DNA of 40,824 bases from a virus. Location: positions 1 through 40,824 of the IMG/VR virus record IMGVR_UViG_3300050821_003341; one strand, 5' to 3'. The notes under the pieces are model-generated. The model was not told the origin of the DNA. It ran no database searches and was given only the letters and a program-made list of their open reading frames with translations. The first letter of the stretch is position 1, and each line of letters begins with the position of its first letter. Of the stretch, positions 6,790-16,039 are shown one piece after another. A program made the translations under genes and the position numbers.

Positions 6790-8772
6790 CTATGTCTTTA
6801 ACGTTAAATTAGCGAGCGAGAAGCCAACAGTGTTGACGGCACTCAGGATGTAATCGGTATTAGCGGTATCTGCGACAACTTCCCAGTCGAGCTGGTTGAC
6901 TAATCCTCGGGGTTTTATCTGCAAAACGGCCACACTCTTGCCATATGTACTGATAGAGCCGGGATCATCGCCGTACTTGTAATCACCGGAGTAATCCCAT
7001 ATACCGATACCAGTTGGAGTAGTCACACTTGAGAACGCCGCCGAACCCGCTGACGACTGGACACCGGTGCGACTAAGGCCTGTCGCGTTGACGTTGATGT
7101 TGCCCTTTGGAAAAAGGAACTTAAAGTACTGGCGGCGGATGCTGGCGAGTGTGAGGCCATCTTCATCCCAGACAAGCGATTGGAAACCGATACGGCTGCG
7201 CCATGGCACGTTGTCGTCTTGATGGGTCTGAGAGCCGGCACGGGTGAACTCGAGGATCACGTTATCGACGAGCACACAGTGATGGGTGACGCCATCGTTG
7301 TCTTCGTAGAGCCACATGTCTTTCGCGGCGATCGGCCAACGGAGCACCCATAGACTGTTGCGAGATAGGTCGAGGTACCAGATTTCACTGTTCTCTGTTG
7401 AGCCAACCGGGAGTGCCCAGAACAAGCGGTCGCGCAGTTCGATACCAACGCTCTTATAGAGGTTCTCGGCATTGATGTTCGCCATGTCGGGGATGATGAC
7501 TTGCGAGATAATCTGTGTAGTCAGGATGTTGAGGATGTTCTGGCTGATACCAGTCGTTCGAACATCTTCGCCAGTGAAGTAATACAGTGCATCGCGGGCT
7601 TTGATCGTGCCGCGAGCAGAGTAGGTACCAAACTCACTTGGCGCTTCAACCACGTTCGGGAAGATGATGATCTGGTCACCGACAGTCTCTTGGTCGAAGG
7701 TGACGTGAAATAGCTTGCCCTTACCGGCCGCACCACGTGCCGAGACGGTGATGACAGGATCGCCATGGCCATCATGAAAGCCGTCGACATAGTTGAGTTG
7801 CGTTGCGCCCTGGTCATCGATGGCTACCCAACCACCACCGTTGAAAGGGCTGAAGTCCGCCGTGCCAGCGGCTGAGTAATAGAGCTTGCCGTCAGTAGAT
7901 ATACCGTAGATTTGCGAGTTCTTTGCATCGACGTACATCCAGAGGAAAATTGCGCCAGCACTTGAATCACCAACTGGCGTAATCTTGTACGGGTTAACGG
8001 ATAGTGTGCCGTCGTCAGTGAAGGACGTCGTCGCGTTACCACTCACGGTATACAACTCGTTCTGCGTATCGGCGGTTGTGCCGTAGTAGACGGTATAACC
8101 AACTGCGCCCGGGACCGCCGTCCAACTAATAGCCATGGAATCAGTGCCATCGAGCCATGAGTCACGAACCTTGCCGGTAGCGATCGAAGTCGCGACCGAT
8201 CCGATTGATTCACCCACGTCATTGATCGCACTAACGGCGTAGTAGTGAGGGAAGGTTGAACCACTCATGCCAGTTGGGGTGAGTGATGGCGCGCTTGGTG
8301 TCGCCAAGCCGGTATAAGTGTGGATCGAGTTGTCAGACAGGAGGACATAACTCAGGTTGTCAACGGCGTTGAACGGAAAGACTTTGCCCTGCGCCTGGAC
8401 GAAGCCTGCCCACGCTGAATCGTCATACGAACCACCGACACTGGTAAACGAGCCACCATCGGTCTGCTGGAAGATCTCACCAGTTCCACTGACATTCATC
8501 ATGAAGAACTGACTGCGGAGACCACCGTAGTGGGCGTTGCCACGTCCGATGACCGGATAACTCGGCTGCATACCATAACGGACCAATGATGGCCGTGGTT
8601 GCAAGACACTATCCTGTACCACTTCGATGTTGGTCATGTCGGCTAAAGAATCGGTTGGCCGGCGCGAGTTATCGATGGTGGATATATAGCCCTTGTCGAA
8701 CTTGTTTTGGTGGACGTCAACCGGGATACGGGATTTTCGGGTACTTCGCTTTGTTGATAATTCCGGCTGCAT
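6790..8772 (-). CDS. Tail nozzle / tubular protein B-like structural protein with FN3-like domain
   Basis: 660 residues. The start (VDVHQNKFDKGYISTIDNSRRPTDSL...TNIEV...RPSLVRYG, about 18-68) is the pattern at the beginning of podovirus nozzle or stabilisation proteins, which open with a 'few errors allowed, gauge then rescale' beta-propeller segment. A fibronectin type III-like domain sits near 165-255 (SAINDVGESIGS, then SWTAVPGAVGYTVYYGTT). The remainder is Trp- and Asp-rich beta propeller. It should form the distal end of a short tail through which DNA leaves the capsid. It directly follows the adaptor gene, as in T7-like and P22-like tails. Assignment rests on pattern and gene order. Confidence 0.6.
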   Translation of the reverse strand: MQPELSTKRSTRKSRIPVDVHQNKFDKGYISTIDNSRRPTDSLADMTNIEVVQDSVLQPRPSLVRYGMQPSYPVIGRGNAHYGGLRSQFFMMNVSGTGEIFQQTDGGSFTSVGGSYDDSAWAGFVQAQGKVFPFNAVDNLSYVLLSDNSIHTYTGLATPSAPSLTPTGMSGSTFPHYYAVSAINDVGESIGSVATSIATGKVRDSWLDGTDSMAISWTAVPGAVGYTVYYGTTADTQNELYTVSGNATTSFTDDGTLSVNPYKITPVGDSSAGAIFLWMYVDAKNSQIYGISTDGKLYYSAAGTADFSPFNGGGWVAIDDQGATQLNYVDGFHDGHGDPVITVSARGAAGKGKLFHVTFDQETVGDQIIIFPNVVEAPSEFGTYSARGTIKARDALYYFTGEDVRTTGISQNILNILTTQIISQVIIPDMANINAENLYKSVGIELRDRLFWALPVGSTENSEIWYLDLSRNSLWVLRWPIAAKDMWLYEDNDGVTHHCVLVDNVILEFTRAGSQTHQDDNVPWRSRIGFQSLVWDEDGLTLASIRRQYFKFLFPKGNINVNATGLSRTGVQSSAGSAAFSSVTTPTGIGIWDYSGDYKYGDDPGSISTYGKSVAVLQIKPRGLVNQLDWEVVADTANTDYILSAVNTVGFSLANLTLKT

Positions 8773-8775
8773 GGC

Positions 8776-9459
8776 TTATCTCCGTGTCGGTTTAGGGATG
8801 CGCCACACTCTGACAGGAATCTTGCGGCTATTGCCATAGGTATCAACGCGGTCAGTACTCATCATCTGTTGCCAGAGGGTGTCAGCTTCGGTTTGGAGGT
8901 CAGGAGCCTTGTCTTCATAGACAAGGTCGTTGAAGGCGATTTCTGCCGCTGCCGCCATGATGACCCACTGCGGATCGTTGAACGGCAGATCATCGTTATC
9001 ATTAGCGACGTCGTCTGGGAGGTAATAACCCGGTACGGACAACGTCGCACCAACGATGGGCTCACCAGCCAGGATCGCGTTAGTGAAGTACAGGGTCTTA
9101 GGATTGTTTCCGGCAATAAACACGTTCCGTTTCAGCGGGTCGCGTTCACGCGGTGGAATAATGTCAAAGTCGGTGCGCCGGCCGTCTGCATCGACACAGT
9201 AGATCGAATCGCTGGGGCCAATGAAGCTATCAGCCAAGGTAAATGATGGGGCAGCGTCAGCAGCGATAGTGCCGACATCTTTGACGTCCCAGATATCAGA
9301 CAGGTTAATCTTCGAGTTGAGGTAGAGTTCGTTTTTCTTTTTATTGAGAGTACGGAGCCAATAATTCCATTCGTCGCTTCCCTCAATAGGTACAACGTCA
9401 TCAAGGCCTCGGAAGGCGTCATTGATTTCATTCATTGCATCTGAGACTATCATCGACAT
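8776..9459 (-). CDS. Head-tail adaptor / tail tubular protein A-like
   Basis: 227 residues, mostly helical: an N-terminal segment with MNEINDAFRGLD, then a region with DPLKRNVFI and beta strands, a FNDPQWVIMAAAAEIAFNDLVYED helix, and a C-terminal helix with a final Arg-rich tail. The layout and the position just before the nozzle-like gene resemble gatekeeper or adaptor rings that sit between portal and tail in podoviruses. It begins downstream of the 1587-residue protein. Function inferred from neighbours and composition. Confidence 0.5.
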   Translation of the reverse strand: MSMIVSDAMNEINDAFRGLDDVVPIEGSDEWNYWLRTLNKKKNELYLNSKINLSDIWDVKDVGTIAADAAPSFTLADSFIGPSDSIYCVDADGRRTDFDIIPPRERDPLKRNVFIAGNNPKTLYFTNAILAGEPIVGATLSVPGYYLPDDVANDNDDLPFNDPQWVIMAAAAEIAFNDLVYEDKAPDLQTEADTLWQQMMSTDRVDTYGNSRKIPVRVWRIPKPTRR

Positions 9460-9508
9460 TTACCTCTTGGCAGGGTCGATGATACGGTCGCTGCTTTCTT
9501 CCATCTTA

Positions 9509-12500
9509 TCATGCTTTTACCTTTTTGCCAGCGGCTTTCTGTGGAGCTTTTAATTTATGCGTGGCGCCTTTCTTGATAGCGTTTTCGAGTGCATTCGTGA
9601 ATGCATCTTTGGGGGCTTGCTTACTAGAGTGACTGATTTTGTATGCTTTATAGGCCGATGCACCGTGGTTGTTGCTCGGCTTCATGCGTGGGCCAGTCGT
9701 CTTGCTGTAACTCTTCTTCTTACTGCTGTAGCCCTTCACACCAGTGAAGCCGATGCCACCTTGAGTGATCGCAGATAGCGGGCTGATGTTGGCTGTTGAG
9801 CCAGGTGCGCCGTTGGTCGATGGGAACCACTGGAAGGCCGTCGAGCCATCTGGCGCAGTGCCTTTAGCGATGTCGTACTGACCAAGACCGAACGCGGCTT
9901 TTTGGAAGGCTTGGCCTGGCGCAGTCAGATTGTTCTGCCCGGGACCGAGCAGTTGATCAAGCCCGGCCTGCTTGTCGAGCTGGTACCTATCGTTGTTAGC
10001 CATGTAGTTTTCCATTGCCAAGTAGTTCTGCGGATCAGCCGTGCGCAGTGCGCTACGGCCTGATGTGCTGGTGGCAAAGTACTTATCCATAAACTGTTGA
10101 GTTGATGGGCCAGCTTGCGGATAGGTTCGTAATGGATCTTCACCCTGCGCAACAAGCATTTTATTCGTATAGGCAGACATGTTATCAAAGAACTGTCCGA
10201 TGTCAGGGTGAGCGGTCATAAATTGGGCTTTGGTTTGACTATCGGTGATGCCGTCATACTGATTGAGCAAGCCTTGTAATTGTGGAGATGCTGTCGGCGG
10301 TTGGATAGGGAGTTGCGGTTTATTCGGATCAGCAGGTGGCAGACTATTGAAGTAAGCCGTTCGAGCGTCAGAGAGTGGTTGATACCAACTACTGTTTTGC
10401 AACATCCACTTATCTTTTTGCGAACTACCCAAGTCCATAGATTGGTACTGCAACACCTTGGTGATGGTAGATTTTGACTGGTTGTACAACGGATCGACTT
10501 GTTGACCTTCTGATTTGAGCTTCTGATTCATCGTGATGAGCGCATTGAGGGCGTTCGGCTGATCGAGGAGTGCCGTTGCTTTGGATTTTGAGTCAAAGAC
10601 GCTCGGCTGGACGATGTATTGGCCGGTCTGCGGATCTTTCGAACTGGCCGTGGCCAGGTCGAGCGCGGCGGTTTCTTTGGCATTCAAGCCCTGGTGCGCC
10701 TGATCGAGAGTGCTGTAGTACTGATTGGCCTGTTGCGTCTTCGGAGAGTTAGGGTCATTGTGCAGCCGGCCACCGGCAGCTGAGATGGCGACGTTAGCGA
10801 AGTTGATCGGTTGGTTGCCACTCTTAGTTGAACTGATAGCACTTGCGACCGGGATCGGACCGAACTGGGATGCCACGTTGAACGCGGTGCGTTTGGCGTC
10901 GCCAGGGACGATGATCGGGTTGCCGTAGTAGTCCTGGTTGGTTGCAAGGCTTGTGACGCCGCGAAGACCGGCTGCTGTACGAGCGTCGACTTCATGCTCG
11001 ACACCGCTGAACTTGTTCGGATCACCATTGAACAACGGTTCAGCCATTTTGGCGAGGACGTTGACAAAGGTGTTCGGCAGACCAACTGATTGTGGCGTTC
11101 CGTCTGGATCACCTTTGTAGCGTTGGGATTTCAGTCCAGTCTCGACCTCTGGATCAAGCATGTTGCCCAGGAAGCGTTTGAACAGTGAGACAGGATCTTG
11201 GTTCTCCTTATTTGGGTTGGTGAGGGCATTGACTGCGGTCACGGCGGCGGATACGCCGATGATGCGACCAAACAACATCTGAGCCGCGAGCTTGTCTGCC
11301 TTATCAGCTTTGGCAGTACCACCGATGATCTTGGCTGCTCCGATGAAACCTTGCGCCGTACCGCGCATCTGGCCTTCGAGGAAGTCCGGTGCCAACAGGA
11401 CACGGGATAGTGACTTGAAGACGCGCGGTGACCAGGAGCCACTCATCAGGCGGTTGATGCCACCAAAGAAGTTGTTGACGACCTCGGCGACATGACGGCC
11501 TTCAGCCAGGTCGTCAGCTTTCGAGAAGTCAAGATCCTTTGTGACAGAGTTAAAGATAGCTTTCTTGAAGTTGGTGATACCAGTATCGAACGTCAGGTGA
11601 TGCGTGACATTGATGACACCCTTACCAGCATTGAGTACCTTCTTGGCATCGGACGGCTCTTTGAGCGCATCGTTGATGGCTTTGTCGTAGTCGTCGCTCT
11701 TGCCGGATTTAAAGTCAGCACCAAGTTTGTCTGCGCCGGTCGTCAAACCGGCCAGCTTTTGGCGTGATGCCTGTAGTGGTGTCTCTAATGCGTCGTCGAT
11801 TTTGCCGTTGGTGACGTACTTCAAAAGAGCGACCGGTTTCGTCAGGGCATACATACCGGTGTTGCCTAAGTGGAACAGACCACCCCCGAGCAGCGTCTGC
11901 TTGGCAGCTCGGTTGACGACGTCATAGCCTTTGAGTGCGCCCTGCGCTGCTGTCTCCATCTTTGTCGTAGCTGGTGACTGTTCCGGGAACGCGTGCTTAT
12001 TGATCTCGGCGGCTATCTCTTTAGGGACCGCGATCTTTGAGCCTTGATTGCCAAAGACTTGAACCTGTTTGTAGACGCCACCGGATTGATCCTGTGGTAG
12101 TTCACCGACTGCAACTTGGCCTGGATACATCTGATCGAGCTCGCGGGCCAGGATGTTGGCGCGGATTGATGGTGTCGAGGACGTGTAGTCATGCAGCACA
12201 TCATGTAAGGCATCATTGAAGCGTGGGTTCAAGCCGAACTTGGCCGCAGTGGCGTAGCTGTCGAGCTTACGGCCTTTGGTAAAGCTCGGATGCTTCAGTA
12301 GGTATGTCTGGAACCGTTCCATTGCTTTGACGGCATCAGGTGAGCCAAGGTCATATTGGTGACGGAAGTAGTTCTTGATGTACGGCGTACTCTGACCGGC
12401 GATGTTGGCGATAGCGTGACGGGCATCGTAGTAGTCGCGGATCGCTTTAAGCGTTTTGCCGACGTCCTCTGGCTTGTGCGCCTCTTTAAGGATGTCTTTA

Positions 12501-14272
12501 TCAGAGGTCGTTTCAGCTTTACGGAGCAGTGACTTATCAGCCTCGTCGAGGCCACGACTCTTGTTGAAGACGTGGGCAGCCTTATCAGCCAGGATGTCTT
12601 GCCCGGCTTGTGATTTGAGTAAGGCATCATTGATCGTCTGTGATGGTGCGGCGAACAACTTGTTGTACTCGTTGTAGTGTGGGTTGTCCTCAAGATTGAG
12701 CCGGCCGTTGTACTTGGCATCCGGCAAGATCTGATTTTGGGAGCGCTTCGCTTCGGCATCAGCTAACGCCTTCCGCATATCGTCGTCACTCAGGTTGAGT
12801 GTCTTACCGATGTTTCGTTGTTTTCCGGACAACTTCTGTTGTTTGAGTTGCTGTTCGGCAGCATCGGTACGTTGATTGCGTGCCCAATCCTTCAGCTGCT
12901 TGGCTTGGGTAGCCCAGTCATGGAAGGAATCGAGCTTGCCCTGGACGAGGGATTCATACTTGTTGAGTTTGTTCACTTGATCCTGGTCGCCGTGTTCGGC
13001 GGCCATTTCTTTCATCCGGGTGAAGGTCGCCGAGAACTTGGCTTTGTCTGGATACCTCTCAGCCATGACCGCCAGCGGCTTCAATTCCTCTGGGATTTCA
13101 GGTAATAACTGTGGTGCTTGCTGCTGAACTCGACGCGCAGCGATCTGACCGGCAGACTCCATGTTGTCGACAGGTTCTGGGTTGACCTTGTTATAGAGAT
13201 CGTTGACGGAATCCTTTCCTGGAAGCTGGTTAATAGCTTTTGCGACATTAGGATCTGTGTCCGATCTTGAGTTCAGGACCGCTAATTTCGTTTCAAAGTC
13301 GTCTGCGTTCTTCGCAGATTGAGCAATCGGCACTAACGCCTTGAAGTCGTCGGGGATGTTCGATGGTTGTTTCGGTGTGCCGCTTGGCAATTGGACTGAT
13401 CCGCTCTCGAGCAAGCGGGAGCGTGGGATTACTGTGTCGTCACTTAGAAGCTTGCTACTTGCGTGCGCCGCTGCTGATACGCCACCGTGGAGTGCATCGC
13501 CAACCAGTGAGCCGCCGAGGGCCATGCCGCCCGCCTGTAGGCCACTCTGAAGGGCTTGGGACGGGTCAAACTTGCCGGTGTTGAGTACCTGGTCGCCAGC
13601 GTTCAATGCTGCGAACGTCGGTGCTGCAACAGCGGCTTGAGCTCCGGCCTGGGCAGCTTTATTGGCGATAGTTCCCGCCAGGCCGTCACCAACCTTGCTA
13701 CCGACCGTTGCGCCGAAGTCGTCGAGCAGTTTGGACTCAGGACCGCCGACAGCGTATGGCGCGAGGTGGATACCAGTCTTGGTGATGTCCTGACCGAACT
13801 CTGCCGGTGATGCTGTACCCGCTGCGACATTCCTTGGCACGAACGAGTTTTGAAGCATCTGGTTAAGGTGTTGCTGGACTTGAGGGTTATTGGCTTGGCC
13901 AGTGATAGCAGCAGTGGTCGCGGCGATTGGCAAGCCAACAGTGTTGGCTACTTTGGAAGCATCCTGCAGTGCCGGTTGAACAACATTGTTGTTCACGAAA
14001 TTACCGACATTGTGTACGGCACTGCCAATGACATCCAGAGGAGTGTTTGGGTGTGGTGGAGTAACTGGTGCGGGTGCCGGGGGCTGAAGGTTGAATCCCT
14101 GGAAACTAAACGGTGATTGCTGCTGTGGTTGCGACACAGTTTGAGCAGGTGCCGCGGTGTGCCCTGGCGCCGTGCTGACAGTCTTTGCGGTCGGCGCAGG
14201 AGCACTCGGGTGATTACCACCAGTGAGGCCGGTAATCAGATCCTGGAATTTATGCGCGAGGAAGTCGAACAT
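9509..14272 (-). CDS. Giant internal virion / DNA-ejection protein (1587 residues)
   Basis: The longest gene in the window. The first 110 residues are Ala/Pro/Gln/Thr-rich and low in complexity. From about 115 to 300 there are Ala/Gly-rich, weakly hydrophobic stretches that could insert in a membrane (for example GDGLAGTIANKAAQAGAQAAVAA). The middle 350-1100 is charged and helical, with a hydrophobic helix near 1035-1050 (LFGRIIGVSAAVTAVNALT). The end is strongly basic (SKKKSYSK, KKGATHKLKAPQKAAGKKVKA). Podoviruses carry such giant proteins inside the head and eject them to build a channel across the cell envelope. No lysozyme or transglycosylase motif was seen. The neighbouring 351-residue gene is probably its partner. 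Confidence 0.65.
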   Translation of the reverse strand: MFDFLAHKFQDLITGLTGGNHPSAPAPTAKTVSTAPGHTAAPAQTVSQPQQQSPFSFQGFNLQPPAPAPVTPPHPNTPLDVIGSAVHNVGNFVNNNVVQPALQDASKVANTVGLPIAATTAAITGQANNPQVQQHLNQMLQNSFVPRNVAAGTASPAEFGQDITKTGIHLAPYAVGGPESKLLDDFGATVGSKVGDGLAGTIANKAAQAGAQAAVAAPTFAALNAGDQVLNTGKFDPSQALQSGLQAGGMALGGSLVGDALHGGVSAAAHASSKLLSDDTVIPRSRLLESGSVQLPSGTPKQPSNIPDDFKALVPIAQSAKNADDFETKLAVLNSRSDTDPNVAKAINQLPGKDSVNDLYNKVNPEPVDNMESAGQIAARRVQQQAPQLLPEIPEELKPLAVMAERYPDKAKFSATFTRMKEMAAEHGDQDQVNKLNKYESLVQGKLDSFHDWATQAKQLKDWARNQRTDAAEQQLKQQKLSGKQRNIGKTLNLSDDDMRKALADAEAKRSQNQILPDAKYNGRLNLEDNPHYNEYNKLFAAPSQTINDALLKSQAGQDILADKAAHVFNKSRGLDEADKSLLRKAETTSDKDILKEAHKPEDVGKTLKAIRDYYDARHAIANIAGQSTPYIKNYFRHQYDLGSPDAVKAMERFQTYLLKHPSFTKGRKLDSYATAAKFGLNPRFNDALHDVLHDYTSSTPSIRANILARELDQMYPGQVAVGELPQDQSGGVYKQVQVFGNQGSKIAVPKEIAAEINKHAFPEQSPATTKMETAAQGALKGYDVVNRAAKQTLLGGGLFHLGNTGMYALTKPVALLKYVTNGKIDDALETPLQASRQKLAGLTTGADKLGADFKSGKSDDYDKAINDALKEPSDAKKVLNAGKGVINVTHHLTFDTGITNFKKAIFNSVTKDLDFSKADDLAEGRHVAEVVNNFFGGINRLMSGSWSPRVFKSLSRVLLAPDFLEGQMRGTAQGFIGAAKIIGGTAKADKADKLAAQMLFGRIIGVSAAVTAVNALTNPNKENQDPVSLFKRFLGNMLDPEVETGLKSQRYKGDPDGTPQSVGLPNTFVNVLAKMAEPLFNGDPNKFSGVEHEVDARTAAGLRGVTSLATNQDYYGNPIIVPGDAKRTAFNVASQFGPIPVASAISSTKSGNQPINFANVAISAAGGRLHNDPNSPKTQQANQYYSTLDQAHQGLNAKETAALDLATASSKDPQTGQYIVQPSVFDSKSKATALLDQPNALNALITMNQKLKSEGQQVDPLYNQSKSTITKVLQYQSMDLGSSQKDKWMLQNSSWYQPLSDARTAYFNSLPPADPNKPQLPIQPPTASPQLQGLLNQYDGITDSQTKAQFMTAHPDIGQFFDNMSAYTNKMLVAQGEDPLRTYPQAGPSTQQFMDKYFATSTSGRSALRTADPQNYLAMENYMANNDRYQLDKQAGLDQLLGPGQNNLTAPGQAFQKAAFGLGQYDIAKGTAPDGSTAFQWFPSTNGAPGSTANISPLSAITQGGIGFTGVKGYSSKKKSYSKTTGPRMKPSNNHGASAYKAYKISHSSKQAPKDAFTNALENAIKKGATHKLKAPQKAAGKKVKA

Positions 14273-14291
14273 GCGGAGCCTCGGTTATGGT

Positions 14292-15347
14292 TTATGAACT
14301 TAGTGCGCCCGACGTAGCCGCGCTGTTGTCGTCGAGTTTCTTCTGCAGCAGCGTCGAGTAGTCGTTGGTGCTGGTATCAGTTGGTGTGTTGGAGGCGATC
14401 GTCGGCGTTTGAGCGGTGTAGTCAAGGAGTGTTGGCGTCGCGTAGTTGACCGGTGTGACCGTCCACGGTGTGCGGTACTGGTTGAAGAGGCTGTCAATCG
14501 CGTTCTGGCGGGTGCTCATGTCCTGTTCGTATGGTTGCATCGCCGCGTTGGTGGAAGCTTCGCCTCCACCAGATACCAGTTGCTTTTGGAAGGCCAACGT
14601 TGCCAGTGACTGATCAATCTGGTTCATCTCGTTCAACATGCTGTTGCTGAAATCGCTTGACTGCTGGTTCTTTTGACCGAGCAGGCTTTGGAGCAGCGTC
14701 TGGTAGGACTGGTTGTCACGGTTTTGCGTGACGTCGAGGTTGCGGAAGTTCTCGCCGTAGTTCTGTTGGACACCAGTACGTTGGATCGAGGAGTTACGAG
14801 CAACGGCTTCAGGTGCGGCTAATTGATAAGCCGATGAATCGGCGCCACCCTCCATGCCAATCTTGTTGCGCAAGCTGTTCGCGAGGGTCATCGCGTCGTT
14901 GTTGATTTGACCGAGTGCAGTGTTCTTGTCGTCGGTCGTGTTTTCACGCTGCATCTCAAGATCTTGGATGGCGTTCGATTGGTTGGTGTTCGCTTGATTG
15001 AGTTGTTGGTTGTACTGGTCACCGATGCCAGTCAGGCCTTGTTGAAGAGCCGTCTGTGCTGACTGCTGCTGTCTTGCCAACTGGTCTGCCTGGTTTTGAA
15101 AGTAGGCAATATAAGCCGGGCTGTACCCGGTACCTGTGCCAGTTCCCGTTCCAGTCGCGCCGCCAAGGCCAACGGACGCGGCGACTGGCGATGCAGCTGT
15201 CGATGTACCACTGTTACCGGGTGTGGTTGCTGGCTGTGTACTAGCAGCAATTGGATATTGTTTCTGTCCTTGCTGACCGTTAGTGGCATACAAAGGGTTA
15301 TTGTTGGTCTGGATTTGCCCAATAGTAGGGATAGCTGAGTTGAACAT
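14292..15347 (-). CDS. Gln/Asn-rich internal virion protein
   Basis: 351 residues, rich in Gln, Asn, Ser and Thr. The first 90 residues are disordered and include a Gly-Thr repeat (GTGTGTGTGYSP). Residues 100-280 form long polar helices of coiled-coil character (QDLEMQRENTTDDKNTALGQIN, LNEMNQIDQSLATLAFQKQL). The composition is typical of internal core or ejection proteins of short-tailed phages, and it is encoded just upstream of the giant internal protein. A 6-bp hairpin in the leader (GATCTC/GAGATC) overlaps its AGGAG Shine-Dalgarno at about 15353-15372, which could restrict ribosome access. Confidence 0.55.
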   Translation of the reverse strand: MFNSAIPTIGQIQTNNNPLYATNGQQGQKQYPIAASTQPATTPGNSGTSTAASPVAASVGLGGATGTGTGTGTGYSPAYIAYFQNQADQLARQQQSAQTALQQGLTGIGDQYNQQLNQANTNQSNAIQDLEMQRENTTDDKNTALGQINNDAMTLANSLRNKIGMEGGADSSAYQLAAPEAVARNSSIQRTGVQQNYGENFRNLDVTQNRDNQSYQTLLQSLLGQKNQQSSDFSNSMLNEMNQIDQSLATLAFQKQLVSGGGEASTNAAMQPYEQDMSTRQNAIDSLFNQYRTPWTVTPVNYATPTLLDYTAQTPTIASNTPTDTSTNDYSTLLQKKLDDNSAATSGALSS

Positions 15348-15380
15348 AATCGATCTCCTATGATGAGAGATCGGGAGAAT

Positions 15381-15875
15381 CTAGCGTAATTGGCAGAAGT
15401 GTTCGACAGCCAGGTTTCCGTCGATACCGAATCCGGTGAGGGTATACCTCGAATTGAGCATTGCTTCACGGTGCAGAGTTGAATGCATCCATGAGTATAC
15501 GTGCAGAGCGGCTGTAATCTTAGTCGGATCATCAGTATCAATCTCGTCGATATTCTCTGAGATGTAAGAACAAGTGTATTGTCCCATCGTGTCTTCGATA
15601 TATAAGTAGCCTTGTCGACCGGTCACTGGACTGATATGACTGTAATAGTGGTTTTTCAGCATGTCATCGGCCTTCATCTGAGCCGACTGATCTAACCTCG
15701 CATCTTCAGTCAGTGGTGCGACTCCGACTTTGGCTCGTTCGGCATTGACAAGTTTTAAGAGTTCTACCCGCGTTGGTGGGTTAACCACACTCGCGCTGCT
15801 CTGTATTGACCCCATGTATATGGCTGAACCGACCAAAGCGGCGAAGACTGAAACTATGATGACATATTGCTTCAT
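15381..15875 (-). CDS. Secreted CAP (SCP-like) domain protein, probable moron
   Basis: 164 residues. A signal peptide or N-terminal anchor is clear: basic MKQ, hydrophobic YVIIVSVFAALVGSAIY, then a polar region. A CAP domain follows from about 38: LLKLVNAERAKVGVAPL, SAQMKADDM, YYSHISP, YISENI, a WMHSTLHREAMLNSRYTLTGFGI block, and a final Cys. The His/Glu CAP cavity residues appear present. CAP proteins are generally secreted and bind lipids or act on surfaces; they are not phage virion components. Its own promoter (see 15885-15913), with no other gene reading in, suggests a moron expressed from the prophage, altering the host surface (inference). Confidence 0.85.
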   Translation of the reverse strand: MKQYVIIVSVFAALVGSAIYMGSIQSSASVVNPPTRVELLKLVNAERAKVGVAPLTEDARLDQSAQMKADDMLKNHYYSHISPVTGRQGYLYIEDTMGQYTCSYISENIDEIDTDDPTKITAALHVYSWMHSTLHREAMLNSRYTLTGFGIDGNLAVEHFCQLR

Positions 15876-15884
15876 CCTACTTCT

Positions 15885-15913
15885 GTTATAGCAGTATTCT
15901 CCCGAATTGTGAA
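15885..15913 (-). promoter_or_regulatory. Promoter of the CAP moron
   Basis: On the minus strand TTCACA (15908-15913) and TATAAC (15885-15890) are separated by exactly 17 bases. The -10 lies 9 bases before the ATG codon, so the transcript would have a very short or no leader. This gives the gene transcription independent of the late operon. Confidence 0.55.
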
Positions 15914-16039
15914 GTTACTAATAATGTCTGTGTCTGGCTCATCATCGAGTAAAAGACATACCCTCGCGCCTGGCCGTTAATAAGGTAGAGGTCTGATTAC
16001 TTAGAATATAGCACATTAAAATGAAATTATTCAAGGTGA

